Source: Clostridiales bacterium
GTDB taxonomy: Bacteria > Bacillota > Clostridia > Saccharofermentanales > DTU023
DNA length: 64,000 nucleotides
NCBI GenBank assembly: GCA_004556925.1
Contig: SFFI01000005.1
Location: 42,705-106,704 of the forward strand
Reading direction: 5' to 3'
The notes below the pieces were generated by a model. That model saw only the letters and a program-made list of their open reading frames with translations, did not search any database and was not told the origin of the DNA. The position numbers were made by a program, and so were the translations under genes. Of this stretch, positions 42,016 to 50,223 are shown one piece after another; position 1 is the stretch's first letter, and each line of letters opens with the position of its first letter.

Positions 42016-43200
42016 ATGGCTTTCGATTTTGACCAGCCCATCAACCGCTACCACACCAATTGCATTAAGTGGGACCATATGCCCGAGGTCTTTGGACCTG
42101 ACCTGCCAGATGATCCCCTGGCCCTCTGGATTGCCGATATGGATTTTGCAGTGGCACCCCCCATTGTGGAGGCTATGCAAAAGCGGCTAGACCACCCTGT
42201 CTTTGGCTATACCTTCCCTGGCCCTGAATACTTCCAAACCTGTGTTGATTATATTGACCGCCACTACCACTGGCAGGTTAAAAGCGACTGGTTGACCTTC
42301 TGTCCGGGTATTGTGCCTGCCTTGAATATGGCCGTTTTGACCTTCACCCAGCCCGGAGATAAGGTGCTTTCCTTAACCCCGGTATATGGCCCCTTTAAGG
42401 CTGCTGTAGAATCCCACGGCCGGACCTTTGTCTCCTGCGCTTTAGACCTGGATGACCAACTCCATGCCAGCATTGACTTTGACAAGCTGGAAAGTCTCAT
42501 TGATGATTCCTGTAAGCTCCTCATGCTCTGCAGCCCCCATAACCCACTCGGCCGTGTCTGGACCCAAGATGAGCTGAGCCGCCTGGGCGAGATAGTATTA
42601 AAGCATGACCTCTACCTTGTGTCGGATGAAATCCATGCCGACTTTATCTACAGTGGCCACCGGCATACTGCCCTGGCGAGCCTGAGCCCGGACTTGGCTG
42701 CACGTTCCATTACCTGCTATGCCCCGTCCAAGACCTTTAACATTGCTGGCCTGGCTGCCTCTATCCTGGTGATTCCCAACCAGGAGATGCGGCAAGCCTT
42801 TGAGGACTTCAAGGGCCGCATGCGTTATTCAGGCAACCTTTTTGCCTATACGGCCATGCAGGCTGCCTGGTCCGCCTGTGATGACTGGCTGGCGGAACTC
42901 CTTGTTTATTTGGAAGGCAACAGAAACTTCCTCCACCAGGGGATCCAGGACCGCCTGCCCCAGCTAAAAGCCACCAAGCCAGAGGGCACCTACCTCATGT
43001 GGGTTGATTTCCGTGACTTTGCGGCTGAGCGCGGTCATAAAACAGACCAGGAAATAAGTGATTTTCTAGTGAGACAAGCAGGTTTGGCCCTTAACCAAGG
43101 CTCCAGCTACGGCCTGGAAGGTCAGGGCTTTATGCGGGTCAACTTTGCCTGCCCCCGGGCCAGACTTGCAGAAGTTTTGGACCGGCTTGCCAAGCTCTAA
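42016..43200 (+). CDS. patB: PatB/MalY-type PLP-dependent C-S lyase
   Basis: This 394-residue class I/II aminotransferase-fold enzyme acts as cystathionine beta-lyase or cysteine desulfhydrase. WIADMDFAVAPPIVEAM is the family's N-terminal signature, CSPHNPLGRVW binds PLP, LVSDEIHADFIYSG has the pyridine-contacting Asp, and YAPSKTFNIAGL holds the Schiff-base Lys. The start follows AAGGAGGCTAAGG, 28 bp after the nitroreductase. It releases H2S, pyruvate and ammonia from cysteine derivatives. Confidence 0.92.
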   Translation: MAFDFDQPINRYHTNCIKWDHMPEVFGPDLPDDPLALWIADMDFAVAPPIVEAMQKRLDHPVFGYTFPGPEYFQTCVDYIDRHYHWQVKSDWLTFCPGIVPALNMAVLTFTQPGDKVLSLTPVYGPFKAAVESHGRTFVSCALDLDDQLHASIDFDKLESLIDDSCKLLMLCSPHNPLGRVWTQDELSRLGEIVLKHDLYLVSDEIHADFIYSGHRHTALASLSPDLAARSITCYAPSKTFNIAGLAASILVIPNQEMRQAFEDFKGRMRYSGNLFAYTAMQAAWSACDDWLAELLVYLEGNRNFLHQGIQDRLPQLKATKPEGTYLMWVDFRDFAAERGHKTDQEISDFLVRQAGLALNQGSSYGLEGQGFMRVNFACPRARLAEVLDRLAKL

Positions 43201-43390
43201 CCGCACTGCCTAAAGTGGGCAAGGTCTTCTAACTTGCTGGGGCTGGTTTGCGAGCCCTGGCTGCATGTGTCAAAATAGACCTAGACTCAGCAGGCCATAA
43301 GGCCCTTGCTTTAAGCTTCTGGCCTTGCCTGTTGCCAGCTGTCCAGAGGGAGCCCGCACTGGCTCTCTCCCTTTCCGAAAGGAGGCACTT

Positions 43391-44689
43391 ATGACTAAGT
43401 ACACGTACAAATCCTCGTTCTTAGCAGCAATGATTCTTATTATTTGCTTGAGCCTCTCTGCTTGCGTCAAGGTAGATAATGTGGATCAGCTGAAAGAACT
43501 TCAATCTCAAAACCAAGCTTTACAGAGTGAACTTGCCTCTCTTAAAGCTTCTCTTGCTGACGAAAAGCTGGCAAAACCCAGCGCACCTGCCCAGTCTGAG
43601 ACCTCAACTTCTGCACCCTCAGGCCTTGTTGCCGGCAATCAAACTGCTGCGAAGCCTAGCAAGTCCCCTTCCGAGGAGGATGAGTTTGTTTACCGTGGCG
43701 ACCTGGAGGTCAATGGCAAACGGGTAGCCGACATGAGCCGGGAAGAAATTGAAGCCTTGCCCACTATGGGAACACCCGTTACGGATGCAAAGACGGGGCA
43801 AACGACTATCCTCTATCCTCCCGAAGGTATCAAGAACCTGTATGAGCAACTAGAATATGTTGATCGCGTGAACCGCTTTATGGCTTCGGGCCCGGAGGCC
43901 AAGGAGGAAAAAACCGTTGAACTGGGCGCCTACGATATTTCTGACAAGGCTCTCCTGGTTCACCATAAGCGAGCAGAGAACCTGGACCTCGTATCCGAAC
44001 TCGAAGGGAAAAAGCAGGAGGAATTGACCCAGTGGATTCAAGCGAATCTCACCGATCCTGTGTCGGAAAAGCCTGCTAACTTTTCCTATGATACGCAAAT
44101 TTTTGCCGCCCAGGGCGACCATCTCTTCTTAAACCAGGCTGATTTCCTGGAAGCCCAGGATAAACCCTATGCCAACCTGATGAATGCCCAAGGCGACTTT
44201 TTCCAGATTGACCTGAAAAGTGAGGCAGCATTGAAGCTTAGAGACATCTTGGCGGTCGCCCAGCAAAAGGTTATTTATGATGAAGCTGCAAAATATGCCC
44301 ACAGGTCAGAGCAAAAACCTTTGAATACTTTGAGCATCGTTGCTAGCCAAAAAGCGGATAACCAGGAAATAAGCTTCCGGGTGGTCAATGATCAGGAAGA
44401 AAACTGGGCCTTCCGTAACTACTACCGACTCTACTATTACGATGGAGAGTCCTGGTTCCATATGGAACCCACTATGGTAGGGGAATGCTACGAGCCTAGA
44501 GAAGACTTGATTCTGCCGGGTGAAGAGAGGGTCCTCACCATCCATTATGGGTCTTGTTATGGTCAGTTGCCCACGGGCTATTATCGTATTGAGCTGGGTT
44601 TAGAAGCTCAGCAGGATGAGCAAGAAGGCTCGGCCTTAACGGCTAACTCACAGAGGGAGAACTACGCCATTTATTTTGTAATCAGATAA
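43391..44689 (+). CDS. Lipoprotein with C-terminal Ig-like (Big_14-type) domain
   Basis: A 432-residue lipoprotein: the signal ends in LSAC followed by VKVDNVDQL, so the ATG at 43391 after AAAGGAGG is the start. A short coiled coil (LKELQSQNQALQSELASLKA) and a Pro/Ser linker follow. The C-terminal 105 residues resemble the bacterial Ig-like domain 14: ISFRVVNDQEENWAF...YRLYYYDGESWFHMEP...LILPGEERVLTIHYGSCYGQLPTGYYRIELGL. The central part is unrecognised. A function is not assigned. Confidence 0.82.
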   Translation: MTKYTYKSSFLAAMILIICLSLSACVKVDNVDQLKELQSQNQALQSELASLKASLADEKLAKPSAPAQSETSTSAPSGLVAGNQTAAKPSKSPSEEDEFVYRGDLEVNGKRVADMSREEIEALPTMGTPVTDAKTGQTTILYPPEGIKNLYEQLEYVDRVNRFMASGPEAKEEKTVELGAYDISDKALLVHHKRAENLDLVSELEGKKQEELTQWIQANLTDPVSEKPANFSYDTQIFAAQGDHLFLNQADFLEAQDKPYANLMNAQGDFFQIDLKSEAALKLRDILAVAQQKVIYDEAAKYAHRSEQKPLNTLSIVASQKADNQEISFRVVNDQEENWAFRNYYRLYYYDGESWFHMEPTMVGECYEPREDLILPGEERVLTIHYGSCYGQLPTGYYRIELGLEAQQDEQEGSALTANSQRENYAIYFVIR

Positions 44690-44694
44690 AAAAT

Positions 44695-44774
44695 GGCAGG
44701 TGAAGAGCTGGGGTCGACTGACCTCAGACATACGGCTCAACCTGCCCCCCTACCGCCCGTCGGTCGGGGGGCAG
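44695..44774 (+). promoter_or_regulatory. Structured leader of mgtE with two mutually exclusive hairpins
   Basis: GGCAGGT (44695-44701) pairs with ACCTGCC (44740-44746), enclosing GAGC/GCTC and GGGGTC/GACCTC. CTGCCCCCC (44742-44750) alternatively pairs exactly with GGGGGGCAG (44766-44774). The CTGCC bases are shared, so only one fold can form at a time. The second hairpin stands right before the mgtE ribosome site. A cation-sensing switch is an inference; the canonical M-box is not visible. Confidence 0.55.
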
Positions 44775-44796
44775 TGATTTGAGAGAGGAGGCACAG

Positions 44797-46170
44797 ATGG
44801 CCCTGCAAAACGATGTTCAGACTAGACTCTGGGACCAAGTGGAAGACCTCTTGGCCAAGCACGATTACGTGAGCCTGCGCCAATTACTCTTGCCCGAGGA
44901 GGCGGTAGACATTGCCGACCTGGCCTCAGAACTAAGCGGTCTTGACCTTGCCACATTTTTTCGCTTGCTTAGCAAAGACCAGGCCGCGGAGGTCTTTGTC
45001 TACTTATCGAGTGACCAGCAGGAAGAGCTGATTAAGCTTTATTCTGACCAAGAGCTATCTGAAATCCTTGATGGCCTCTACAACGACGACTTGGTAGAAA
45101 TTTTGGATGAGCTTCCGGCCCAGGTGGCTAAGCGGGTGCTCAAGCAAACGGATTCCAGCAGACGTGACCTGGTTAACCGCTTGCTCCAATACCCGGAAGA
45201 CTCCGCTGGCTCCATCATGACGACAGAGTATATGAAGCTGTCCCAGGGCATGACCGTGGCGGAGGCCTTGTATAAATTGCGCCATATCAACCAGCGGGTA
45301 GAAATGATTTATACCTGTTTTGTGACGGATGCCAGCAGGGTGCTGGAGGGCGTCGTTTATGTTGCGGATATCCTGCGGGCGCGGGATGATCAGTTCTTGT
45401 GGGAAATCATGAACCGTGAGCCCCACTTTGTGCAGACCATTGATGACCAAGAAGAGGTGGCCAAGGTCATTCGTGACTACGACCTCTTGGCCTTGCCGGT
45501 CGTAGATACGGAACACCGTCTGGTGGGCATTGTTACCGTAGACGACGCGGTTGAAGTATTTGTAGAAGAAGTAACCGAGGACCATGCCTACATGGCTGCT
45601 ATGCAGCCGGCAGAAACGCCCTATCCCGAAACGACGGTCCTGGATAACGCCCGGCGCCGTATTTTCTGGCTCCTACTCCTCATGATCTCGGGTATGTTGA
45701 ATGCCACGATCCTGCGCCACTACGAGGCTGTTTATGTGGCCTTGCCCATGCTGGTGGCCATGATGCCCCTCTTAACCGCAGCCGGCGGCAATGCCGGCTC
45801 CCAAACGACAAGTGTCGCCATTGTGGCCTATGCCACAGGGGACATCACAGGCCATGATTTTGGCCGGGTTCTCTGGAAGGAATTCCGCATATCGCTGATC
45901 TGCGGTCTGTCCCTGGCCAGCGTTAACGCGGCAATCGTGTATTTGCGCAATGGACATAGTGGGACCCTGTCCCTAACGATTTTTATTTCTTTCTTGGCTA
46001 CTATTATGATGGCCAAGGTGATGGCCGTTATCCTACTTTATCTAGCCAAAGCCCTGCATCTTGATCCTGCCATGGTGGTGTCGCCCGTCATTACGACGGT
46101 GGTAGATATTTGCGCCCTGCTCCTCTATTTCGGCATCGCTGCCTGGCTCTTTAATATTAGTTTGGCTTAG
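44797..46170 (+). CDS. mgtE: MgtE-type Mg2+ transporter/channel
   Basis: A 457-residue Mg2+ channel with all MgtE parts. The N-terminal superhelical MgtE_N domain (about 1-125) includes LASELSGLDLATFFRLLSKDQAAEVF. The CBS pair follows (about 130-255) with YPEDSAGSIMTTEYM and LPVVDTEHRLVGIVTVDDAVEVF. Five membrane helices come next, with the selectivity-region motif AAGGNAGSQTTS. The frame opens at a TTG (44779), but the ATG at 44797 follows GAGAGGAGGCACAG. It is followed after 9 bp by a second MgtE gene. Confidence 0.95.
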   Translation: MALQNDVQTRLWDQVEDLLAKHDYVSLRQLLLPEEAVDIADLASELSGLDLATFFRLLSKDQAAEVFVYLSSDQQEELIKLYSDQELSEILDGLYNDDLVEILDELPAQVAKRVLKQTDSSRRDLVNRLLQYPEDSAGSIMTTEYMKLSQGMTVAEALYKLRHINQRVEMIYTCFVTDASRVLEGVVYVADILRARDDQFLWEIMNREPHFVQTIDDQEEVAKVIRDYDLLALPVVDTEHRLVGIVTVDDAVEVFVEEVTEDHAYMAAMQPAETPYPETTVLDNARRRIFWLLLLMISGMLNATILRHYEAVYVALPMLVAMMPLLTAAGGNAGSQTTSVAIVAYATGDITGHDFGRVLWKEFRISLICGLSLASVNAAIVYLRNGHSGTLSLTIFISFLATIMMAKVMAVILLYLAKALHLDPAMVVSPVITTVVDICALLLYFGIAAWLFNISLA

Positions 46171-46179
46171 GAGGCACGG

Positions 46180-47289
46180 ATGACCCAGTTAAAAGATGAT
46201 GTAGTAAAACGCTCCTCCGCAGGTATAACTGACCAGGCCCCGCAACATGACGATCTCAAGCTCAAGCGGCGTTTGGGCAATAACTTGAACCCCGACAGGT
46301 CCGGTCCTGACCAGCTACCCTATCCAGAAGACTCGGCTGGCCTACTCATGAGTGCCAATTTTGTGCGCCTGGCCCCCGAGATGACCATAGGGGAAGCTTT
46401 TAAGACCCTGCGGGCTAGCCCCAAGCCTTTAGAGGTGATTTATTCCTGCTTTGTGACAGATAAGGCCGATAAGCTGATAGGCGTTATTTCGGTTAGGGAT
46501 ATTTTTGCGGCCCAAGACAGCCAGCTGGTTTCAGAGGTCATGGAGGACGCTGTCGTTTCTGTCCTGGCTGTAGATGACCAAGAAGACGTTGCTGTGGCCT
46601 TTGACCGTTATGACTTTCTAGCCCTGCCGGTGACGGACGAGGAGGGCAGACTCTTGGGTGTCATCACCGTAGATGATGCCATGGATATCATGCACGAGGA
46701 GGCCCGAGAGGACTTAACCAAGATGGCTGCAGTTACGCCTGCGGAAAGGCCCTACCTGGAAACCTCTACCTGGCAGCACGCCAGGTCCAGGGTTTTCTGG
46801 CTCTTGCTCCTCACCCTGTCTGGCTTGATCAACGAATTGATTCTGAGCCACTATGAGCACGCTTTCCTCACCCTGCCCATCCTAGTGTCCTTTATCCCCA
46901 TGCTGACCGATACGGGCGGTAATGCGGGTGCCCAGTCTTCGGCTGTCATTATTCGGTCCTTGGCTATGGGCGAAATCAGCTTTAAAGACTTTTTCTGGGT
47001 GGTGTGGAAGGAAATCCGCATTGGCTTTGTTGTAGGTGTCACCATGGCTGTGGTTAACCTGGCCCGGATTTATTTTCTGGAAAAAGAGAGCTTTATCCTG
47101 GCCCTTACTGTATCCCTGACCCTCATTTGCATTGCCATGGTGGCTAAGGCCCTGGGATCGGCCTTGCCCATCTTGGCGGAAAAGCTGAAGCTAGACCCTG
47201 CAGTTATGGCTGGTCCAGTGATTGCGACGGTGGCTGACGGTATCGCTATTCTCATTTACTTTAGTCTGGCAAGCCTGATCATCTTGTAA
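46180..47289 (+). CDS. MgtE-type transporter lacking the N domain
   Basis: This 369-residue paralogue of the preceding gene begins with a poorly conserved stretch of about 45 residues, then YPEDSAGLLMSANFV at the point where the CBS region starts, so the MgtE_N domain is missing. Both CBS motifs (VIYSCFVTDKADKLIGVISVRDIF, LGVITVDDAMDIM), the connecting helix and five membrane helices with DTGGNAGAQSSAV are intact. The start follows TTAGGAGGCACGG. MgtE works as a homodimer; a mixed dimer with the upstream full-length protein is possible but unproven. Confidence 0.9.
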   Translation: MTQLKDDVVKRSSAGITDQAPQHDDLKLKRRLGNNLNPDRSGPDQLPYPEDSAGLLMSANFVRLAPEMTIGEAFKTLRASPKPLEVIYSCFVTDKADKLIGVISVRDIFAAQDSQLVSEVMEDAVVSVLAVDDQEDVAVAFDRYDFLALPVTDEEGRLLGVITVDDAMDIMHEEAREDLTKMAAVTPAERPYLETSTWQHARSRVFWLLLLTLSGLINELILSHYEHAFLTLPILVSFIPMLTDTGGNAGAQSSAVIIRSLAMGEISFKDFFWVVWKEIRIGFVVGVTMAVVNLARIYFLEKESFILALTVSLTLICIAMVAKALGSALPILAEKLKLDPAVMAGPVIATVADGIAILIYFSLASLIIL

Positions 47290-47305
47290 TATCTAGTCAT
47301 ATCTT

Positions 47306-47349
47306 GCTTTTCGGTATTTGACAGAATTAGGCTTTGCGGTATTTGACAG
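47306..47349 (+). repeat. 19-bp direct repeat containing TTGACA
   Basis: GCTTTTCGGTATTTGACAG (47306-47324) and GCTTTGCGGTATTTGACAG (47331-47349) differ at one base and lie 25 bp apart. The downstream copy supplies the -35 of the tRNA-Arg promoter; the upstream copy has no matching -10. Confidence 0.85.
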
Positions 47350-47371
47350 GCCGGGGGCTAAAATTTACAAT
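47343..47371 (+). promoter_or_regulatory. Promoter of tRNA-Arg(CCT)
   Basis: TTGACA (47343-47348), a 17-bp spacer and TACAAT (47366-47371) form a near-consensus sigma-A promoter 24 bp from the tRNA. A 7-bp dyad TTACAAT/ATTGTAA (47365-47371, 47381-47387) overlaps the -10. Confidence 0.75.
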
Positions 47372-47395
47372 TCAAGAGATATTGTAATTGTACGA

Positions 47396-47471
47396 GGTCC
47401 CGTAGCTCAGTGGATAGAGCAACGGTTTCCTAAACCGTGTGTCGGAGGTTCGACTCCTCTCGGGATCACCA
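47396..47471 (+). tRNA. tRNA-Arg (anticodon CCT)
   Basis: A 76-nt cloverleaf with acceptor GGTCCCG/CGGGATC, discriminator A and encoded CCA. Anticodon stem ACGGT/ACCGT encloses TTCCTAA, giving CCT, which reads AGG. The T arm GGAGGTTCGACTCCTC is regular. Confidence 0.96.
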
Positions 47472-47538
47472 CACTAAAGCCCTGGAGCAAGTATTTCAGG
47501 GCTTTGCCCTTATTAAAGCAAACATGGAGCGATCCCCT

Positions 47539-48801
47539 ATGTCTTTTCTCAGAAAAATGAAGCCGCACTCCACCGCAGAATGGCTGCTCTTAGTTCTCCT
47601 CGTAGTTATGGTGGTTGCAACGGCTGCGCTGTTAATTACCCAGCCCTTCTTGAATAACCAGGAGGATGTCCACCTTCGGGCTATTGAGAGCAGTCGGGAA
47701 TCTGAGACTCCTTCTGACCTGCTGATGGCTACGGAAGAGCAGGTGACCGACCAGGCGGAAGATACATCTAGACAGAAGATCCAGGCCTTGACCGATCATA
47801 TGAAGCTTATCGCCAGCTACAACAAGGATTTCGTCACAAAGCAGGTGAATCCCATTTTGCACAATTTACGCACTGCACAATATGAAGAGCCCACAGTTGC
47901 GGAAACCCTGCCTTTGCCTGGTGGTTTGTCCGTGCCGGACACGAATGACCAGGCTTGGGTGACAGAAGCGCCTTCTGAGGCAGCTCCGTCAGAAACTCAG
48001 CCTGCCTATACTGGGCCAACCTCCCCACCCCCGCTTGATCCAAATGCTAGTCAAAATCAAGACCAGCCTACGGGCGAAACCAGCCCGCCGCCCCTTGCCC
48101 CCAGCAGTGAGCCTCAAAATCAAGTGCCACGAGAGACAAGCCCCCCGCCCTTAAGCCCGTCAGACAATACCCAGGTGACTAGCCCTCCGCCCTTGGACCA
48201 GCCGGGCAATAACCAGGCGGGCAGCCCCCCTGCGAGTAACCAGGTGCCTGGACAGACCAGTCCGCCTCCGGGCTCAGTTTCTGCACAAGCCACTTCACCT
48301 GTAGCTCAAGCGGGACAGTCCGGATCCACGGTCATGCCTGGACCGGAAAAAATTGCCCAGGTCCAAGGCGGGGTTGTCCAGATGATCAACGCGGCCAGGG
48401 CCCAAGCCGGCCTAGGTCAGCTCTCTAATCCTGGGGTCATGCAGACCATTTCCGCCCAAAGAGCGGGTGAACTTTCCGTGCACTACCACGCTGCCCCCAA
48501 CACCCACTACCGCCCAGACGGCTCCAATGCCTTGGTTTATATTGCCAATACCTATGGTGGCCAATACGCCATGGGGGAATGTGTGGCTTGGTTTGACAAT
48601 GTCAGCCGCCTCTCTGCAGAGATGATCTTTGAAGCCTTTATGAATTCTCCACCCCACCGCGCCATTATTATGAATGCGGGTGTCGGCAGCATTGGAGTAG
48701 GTGTGTACTGCGTACCAGGGCCTGTTCCGGACAACAACACAGGTGAGCCCAACGACTCTCTGGTGGGTCGCTTCTTTGTTAGCCTCAACTTCGGTAGCTA
48801 A
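47539..48801 (+). CDS. Membrane-anchored/exported CAP (SCP-like) domain protein with SPPPL repeats
   Basis: An approximately 420-residue protein with one N-terminal membrane segment (EWLLLVLLVVMVVATAALLI), a helical region, a Pro/Ser/Gln-rich linker carrying TSPPPL four times, and a C-terminal CAP domain (about 280-415). In the CAP domain VQMINAARAQAGLGQLSN, ISAQRAGELS, HYRPDG and GVGSIGVGVYCV are recognisable. The frame runs back through the tRNA to 47437, which is not real; ATG 47524 or 47539 (GGAG 9 bases upstream) is the likely start. CAP proteins are extracellular; a function is not known here. Confidence 0.85.
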   Translation: MSFLRKMKPHSTAEWLLLVLLVVMVVATAALLITQPFLNNQEDVHLRAIESSRESETPSDLLMATEEQVTDQAEDTSRQKIQALTDHMKLIASYNKDFVTKQVNPILHNLRTAQYEEPTVAETLPLPGGLSVPDTNDQAWVTEAPSEAAPSETQPAYTGPTSPPPLDPNASQNQDQPTGETSPPPLAPSSEPQNQVPRETSPPPLSPSDNTQVTSPPPLDQPGNNQAGSPPASNQVPGQTSPPPGSVSAQATSPVAQAGQSGSTVMPGPEKIAQVQGGVVQMINAARAQAGLGQLSNPGVMQTISAQRAGELSVHYHAAPNTHYRPDGSNALVYIANTYGGQYAMGECVAWFDNVSRLSAEMIFEAFMNSPPHRAIIMNAGVGSIGVGVYCVPGPVPDNNTGEPNDSLVGRFFVSLNFGS

Positions 48802-48866
48802 ATGCTCCACCAGACTTGATCCGGAGCTGCTGGTCCGACAAACTTTATTGCCACACATTTCGCTCT

Positions 48867-48975
48867 GCAGAGGGTGTCTCGAAGGCTAGCTCAAGTGGTC
48901 TCGCAGAGGGTGGCAGGAAGGTTTTACGAACGTTATCGCAAAGGGTGTCTCGAAAACGCGCAAGCGTAAGAGACA
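48867..48975. repeat. Three degenerate 35-36-bp tandem units
   Basis: Units starting GCAGAGGGTG at 48867, GCAGAGGGTG at 48903 and GCAAAGGGTG at 48938 follow at 36 and 35 bp. The first and third share GGGTGTCTCGAA; the third forms the terminator stem. Confidence 0.65.
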
Positions 48976-48985
48976 CCCTTTTTTT
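48941..48985 (+). terminator. Intrinsic terminator of the CAP-protein gene
   Basis: AAGGGTGTCTC (48941-48951) pairs with GAGACACCCTT (48970-48980) and is followed by TTTTT. It lies about 140 bp after the stop codon. Confidence 0.85.
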
Positions 48986-49289
48986 ATACGCTGAGTCAAT
49001 GTCTTGGCGGGTAGGGTAGCCAGCTGCTCGATTTTGGAGGCTACGTGTTTCGGATTTTCAGGGGAATTAATTTCATGTTTTGTTGTTATGACGTGTTACT
49101 GAAACTGTTCTCGTCAGGTGGACAGGAACGAAATTGTAAATTCAAAGTAAAACGCCAAACGGCTTAACTAAAGGCTTGAACAGGAATGCTATAAAAGTCA
49201 AGCTGTTTGGAAAACAATTTACATAAAACTTAAACTTGCTCCCTGACGGGATTTCAGCTGGGCAAAATGCGCAAAGCCTTGTCCTGGAC

Positions 49290-49350
49290 TTATGCACGAA
49301 GTTATCCACATTATCCACATCGCGAAAGCTTAAGAATAAGAAAAACAAGT
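49290..49350 (+). promoter_or_regulatory. DnaA-box cluster with adjacent A-rich tract
   Basis: Two exact DnaA boxes TTATCCACA stand directly in tandem at 49302-49310 and 49311-49319, with a near-match TTATGCACG at 49290-49298. They are followed by CGCG and then an A/G-rich tract (49325-49350). The surrounding 774-bp gene-free stretch (48802-49575) otherwise contains the repeat and terminator listed here and nothing else I can support. Either a DnaA-binding regulatory site or an origin-like element is possible. Confidence 0.6.
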
Positions 49351-49575
49351 GCAAAAAGTTGCAGTTCCTGTAGCCGAGCCCAGCTTTCATGTTGACTTGT
49401 AATTTATGGGATGGATAACTATTATTTGTAGAGATAAGCCCCATCTGGGCTCTGGGTGCGGGAGTGGAGGCCTTATGATCTCTTTTGCCAATGACTATTC
49501 TGAAGCCTGTGCGGCTCCTAGACCCAACAAATATGGCTTAAAGAAAGACCGCCGTAAACAAGTTAGGAGTGCACC

Positions 49576-50223
49576 ATGCCAGACCAAGACTACATGAACA
49601 ACGTTTTAGTTTTTGACCACCCTCTGATCCAACACAAGATTGGCAAATTGCGCCAAAAGGATACAGGCCCCAAGGAATTCCGTGAATTGGTCAGCGAGAT
49701 ATCTCTGCTGGAGGCCTATGAGGCTACGCGTGACCTCCCTCTGGAACCCGTAGAAATTGAAACCCCTATGGCTACCACTACGGTTTACGAATTGGCGGGT
49801 AAAAAGCTAGCCCTAGTCCCCATTCTGAGAGCAGGCCTGGGCATGGTAGATGCCTGGCTTAGCCTCATTCCCAATGCCAAGGTCGGTCACTTGGGTGTTT
49901 ACCGGGACCATGAAACCCTGCAGGCGGTTGAGTACTTCTGCAAGATGCCTGAAGATATTGAACAGAGAGATGTCTTCCTCTTAGACCCCATGCTGGCTAC
50001 CGGTGTGTCTGCCCTTTCTGGTTTAGAAGTGCTCCGCAAGCGTGGGGTTAAGTCTATCCGTTTTGTTTGCCTGATCGCAGCCCGCCAGGGGATCAAGGCG
50101 GTGCACGAGGTTTATCCCGAAGTTCCCATTTATTGCGCAGCCTTGGATGAGGTCCTCAATGACCAGGCCTATATTGTGCCTGGCTTAGGTGATGCGGGTG
50201 ACCGGCTCTTTGGTACCAAGTAG
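49576..50223 (+). CDS. upp: Uracil phosphoribosyltransferase
   Basis: This pyrimidine-salvage enzyme makes UMP from uracil and PRPP. The 215-residue length is standard. LVPILRAGLGMVDAW, the PRPP loop VFLLDPMLATGVSAL and the C-terminal uracil-binding YIVPGLGDAGDRLFGTK are present. The ATG at 49576 follows TTAGGAG. The last 68 bp overlap the 3' end of the FHA-protein gene on the opposite strand. Confidence 0.97.
   Translation: MPDQDYMNNVLVFDHPLIQHKIGKLRQKDTGPKEFRELVSEISLLEAYEATRDLPLEPVEIETPMATTTVYELAGKKLALVPILRAGLGMVDAWLSLIPNAKVGHLGVYRDHETLQAVEYFCKMPEDIEQRDVFLLDPMLATGVSALSGLEVLRKRGVKSIRFVCLIAARQGIKAVHEVYPEVPIYCAALDEVLNDQAYIVPGLGDAGDRLFGTK

Noticed and set aside
44690..44796. M-box (ykoK) Mg2+ riboswitch ahead of mgtE
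   Set aside because: The leader is too short and lacks the conserved M-box blocks; it is kept only as an unclassified structured leader.
47437..47538. Upstream extension of the CAP-protein frame
   Set aside because: It overlaps the tRNA-Arg gene; the real start is 47524 or 47539.
49142..49444. 100-residue minus-strand open frame across the DnaA boxes
   Set aside because: No ribosome site, no family resemblance, and AT-rich intergenic composition.
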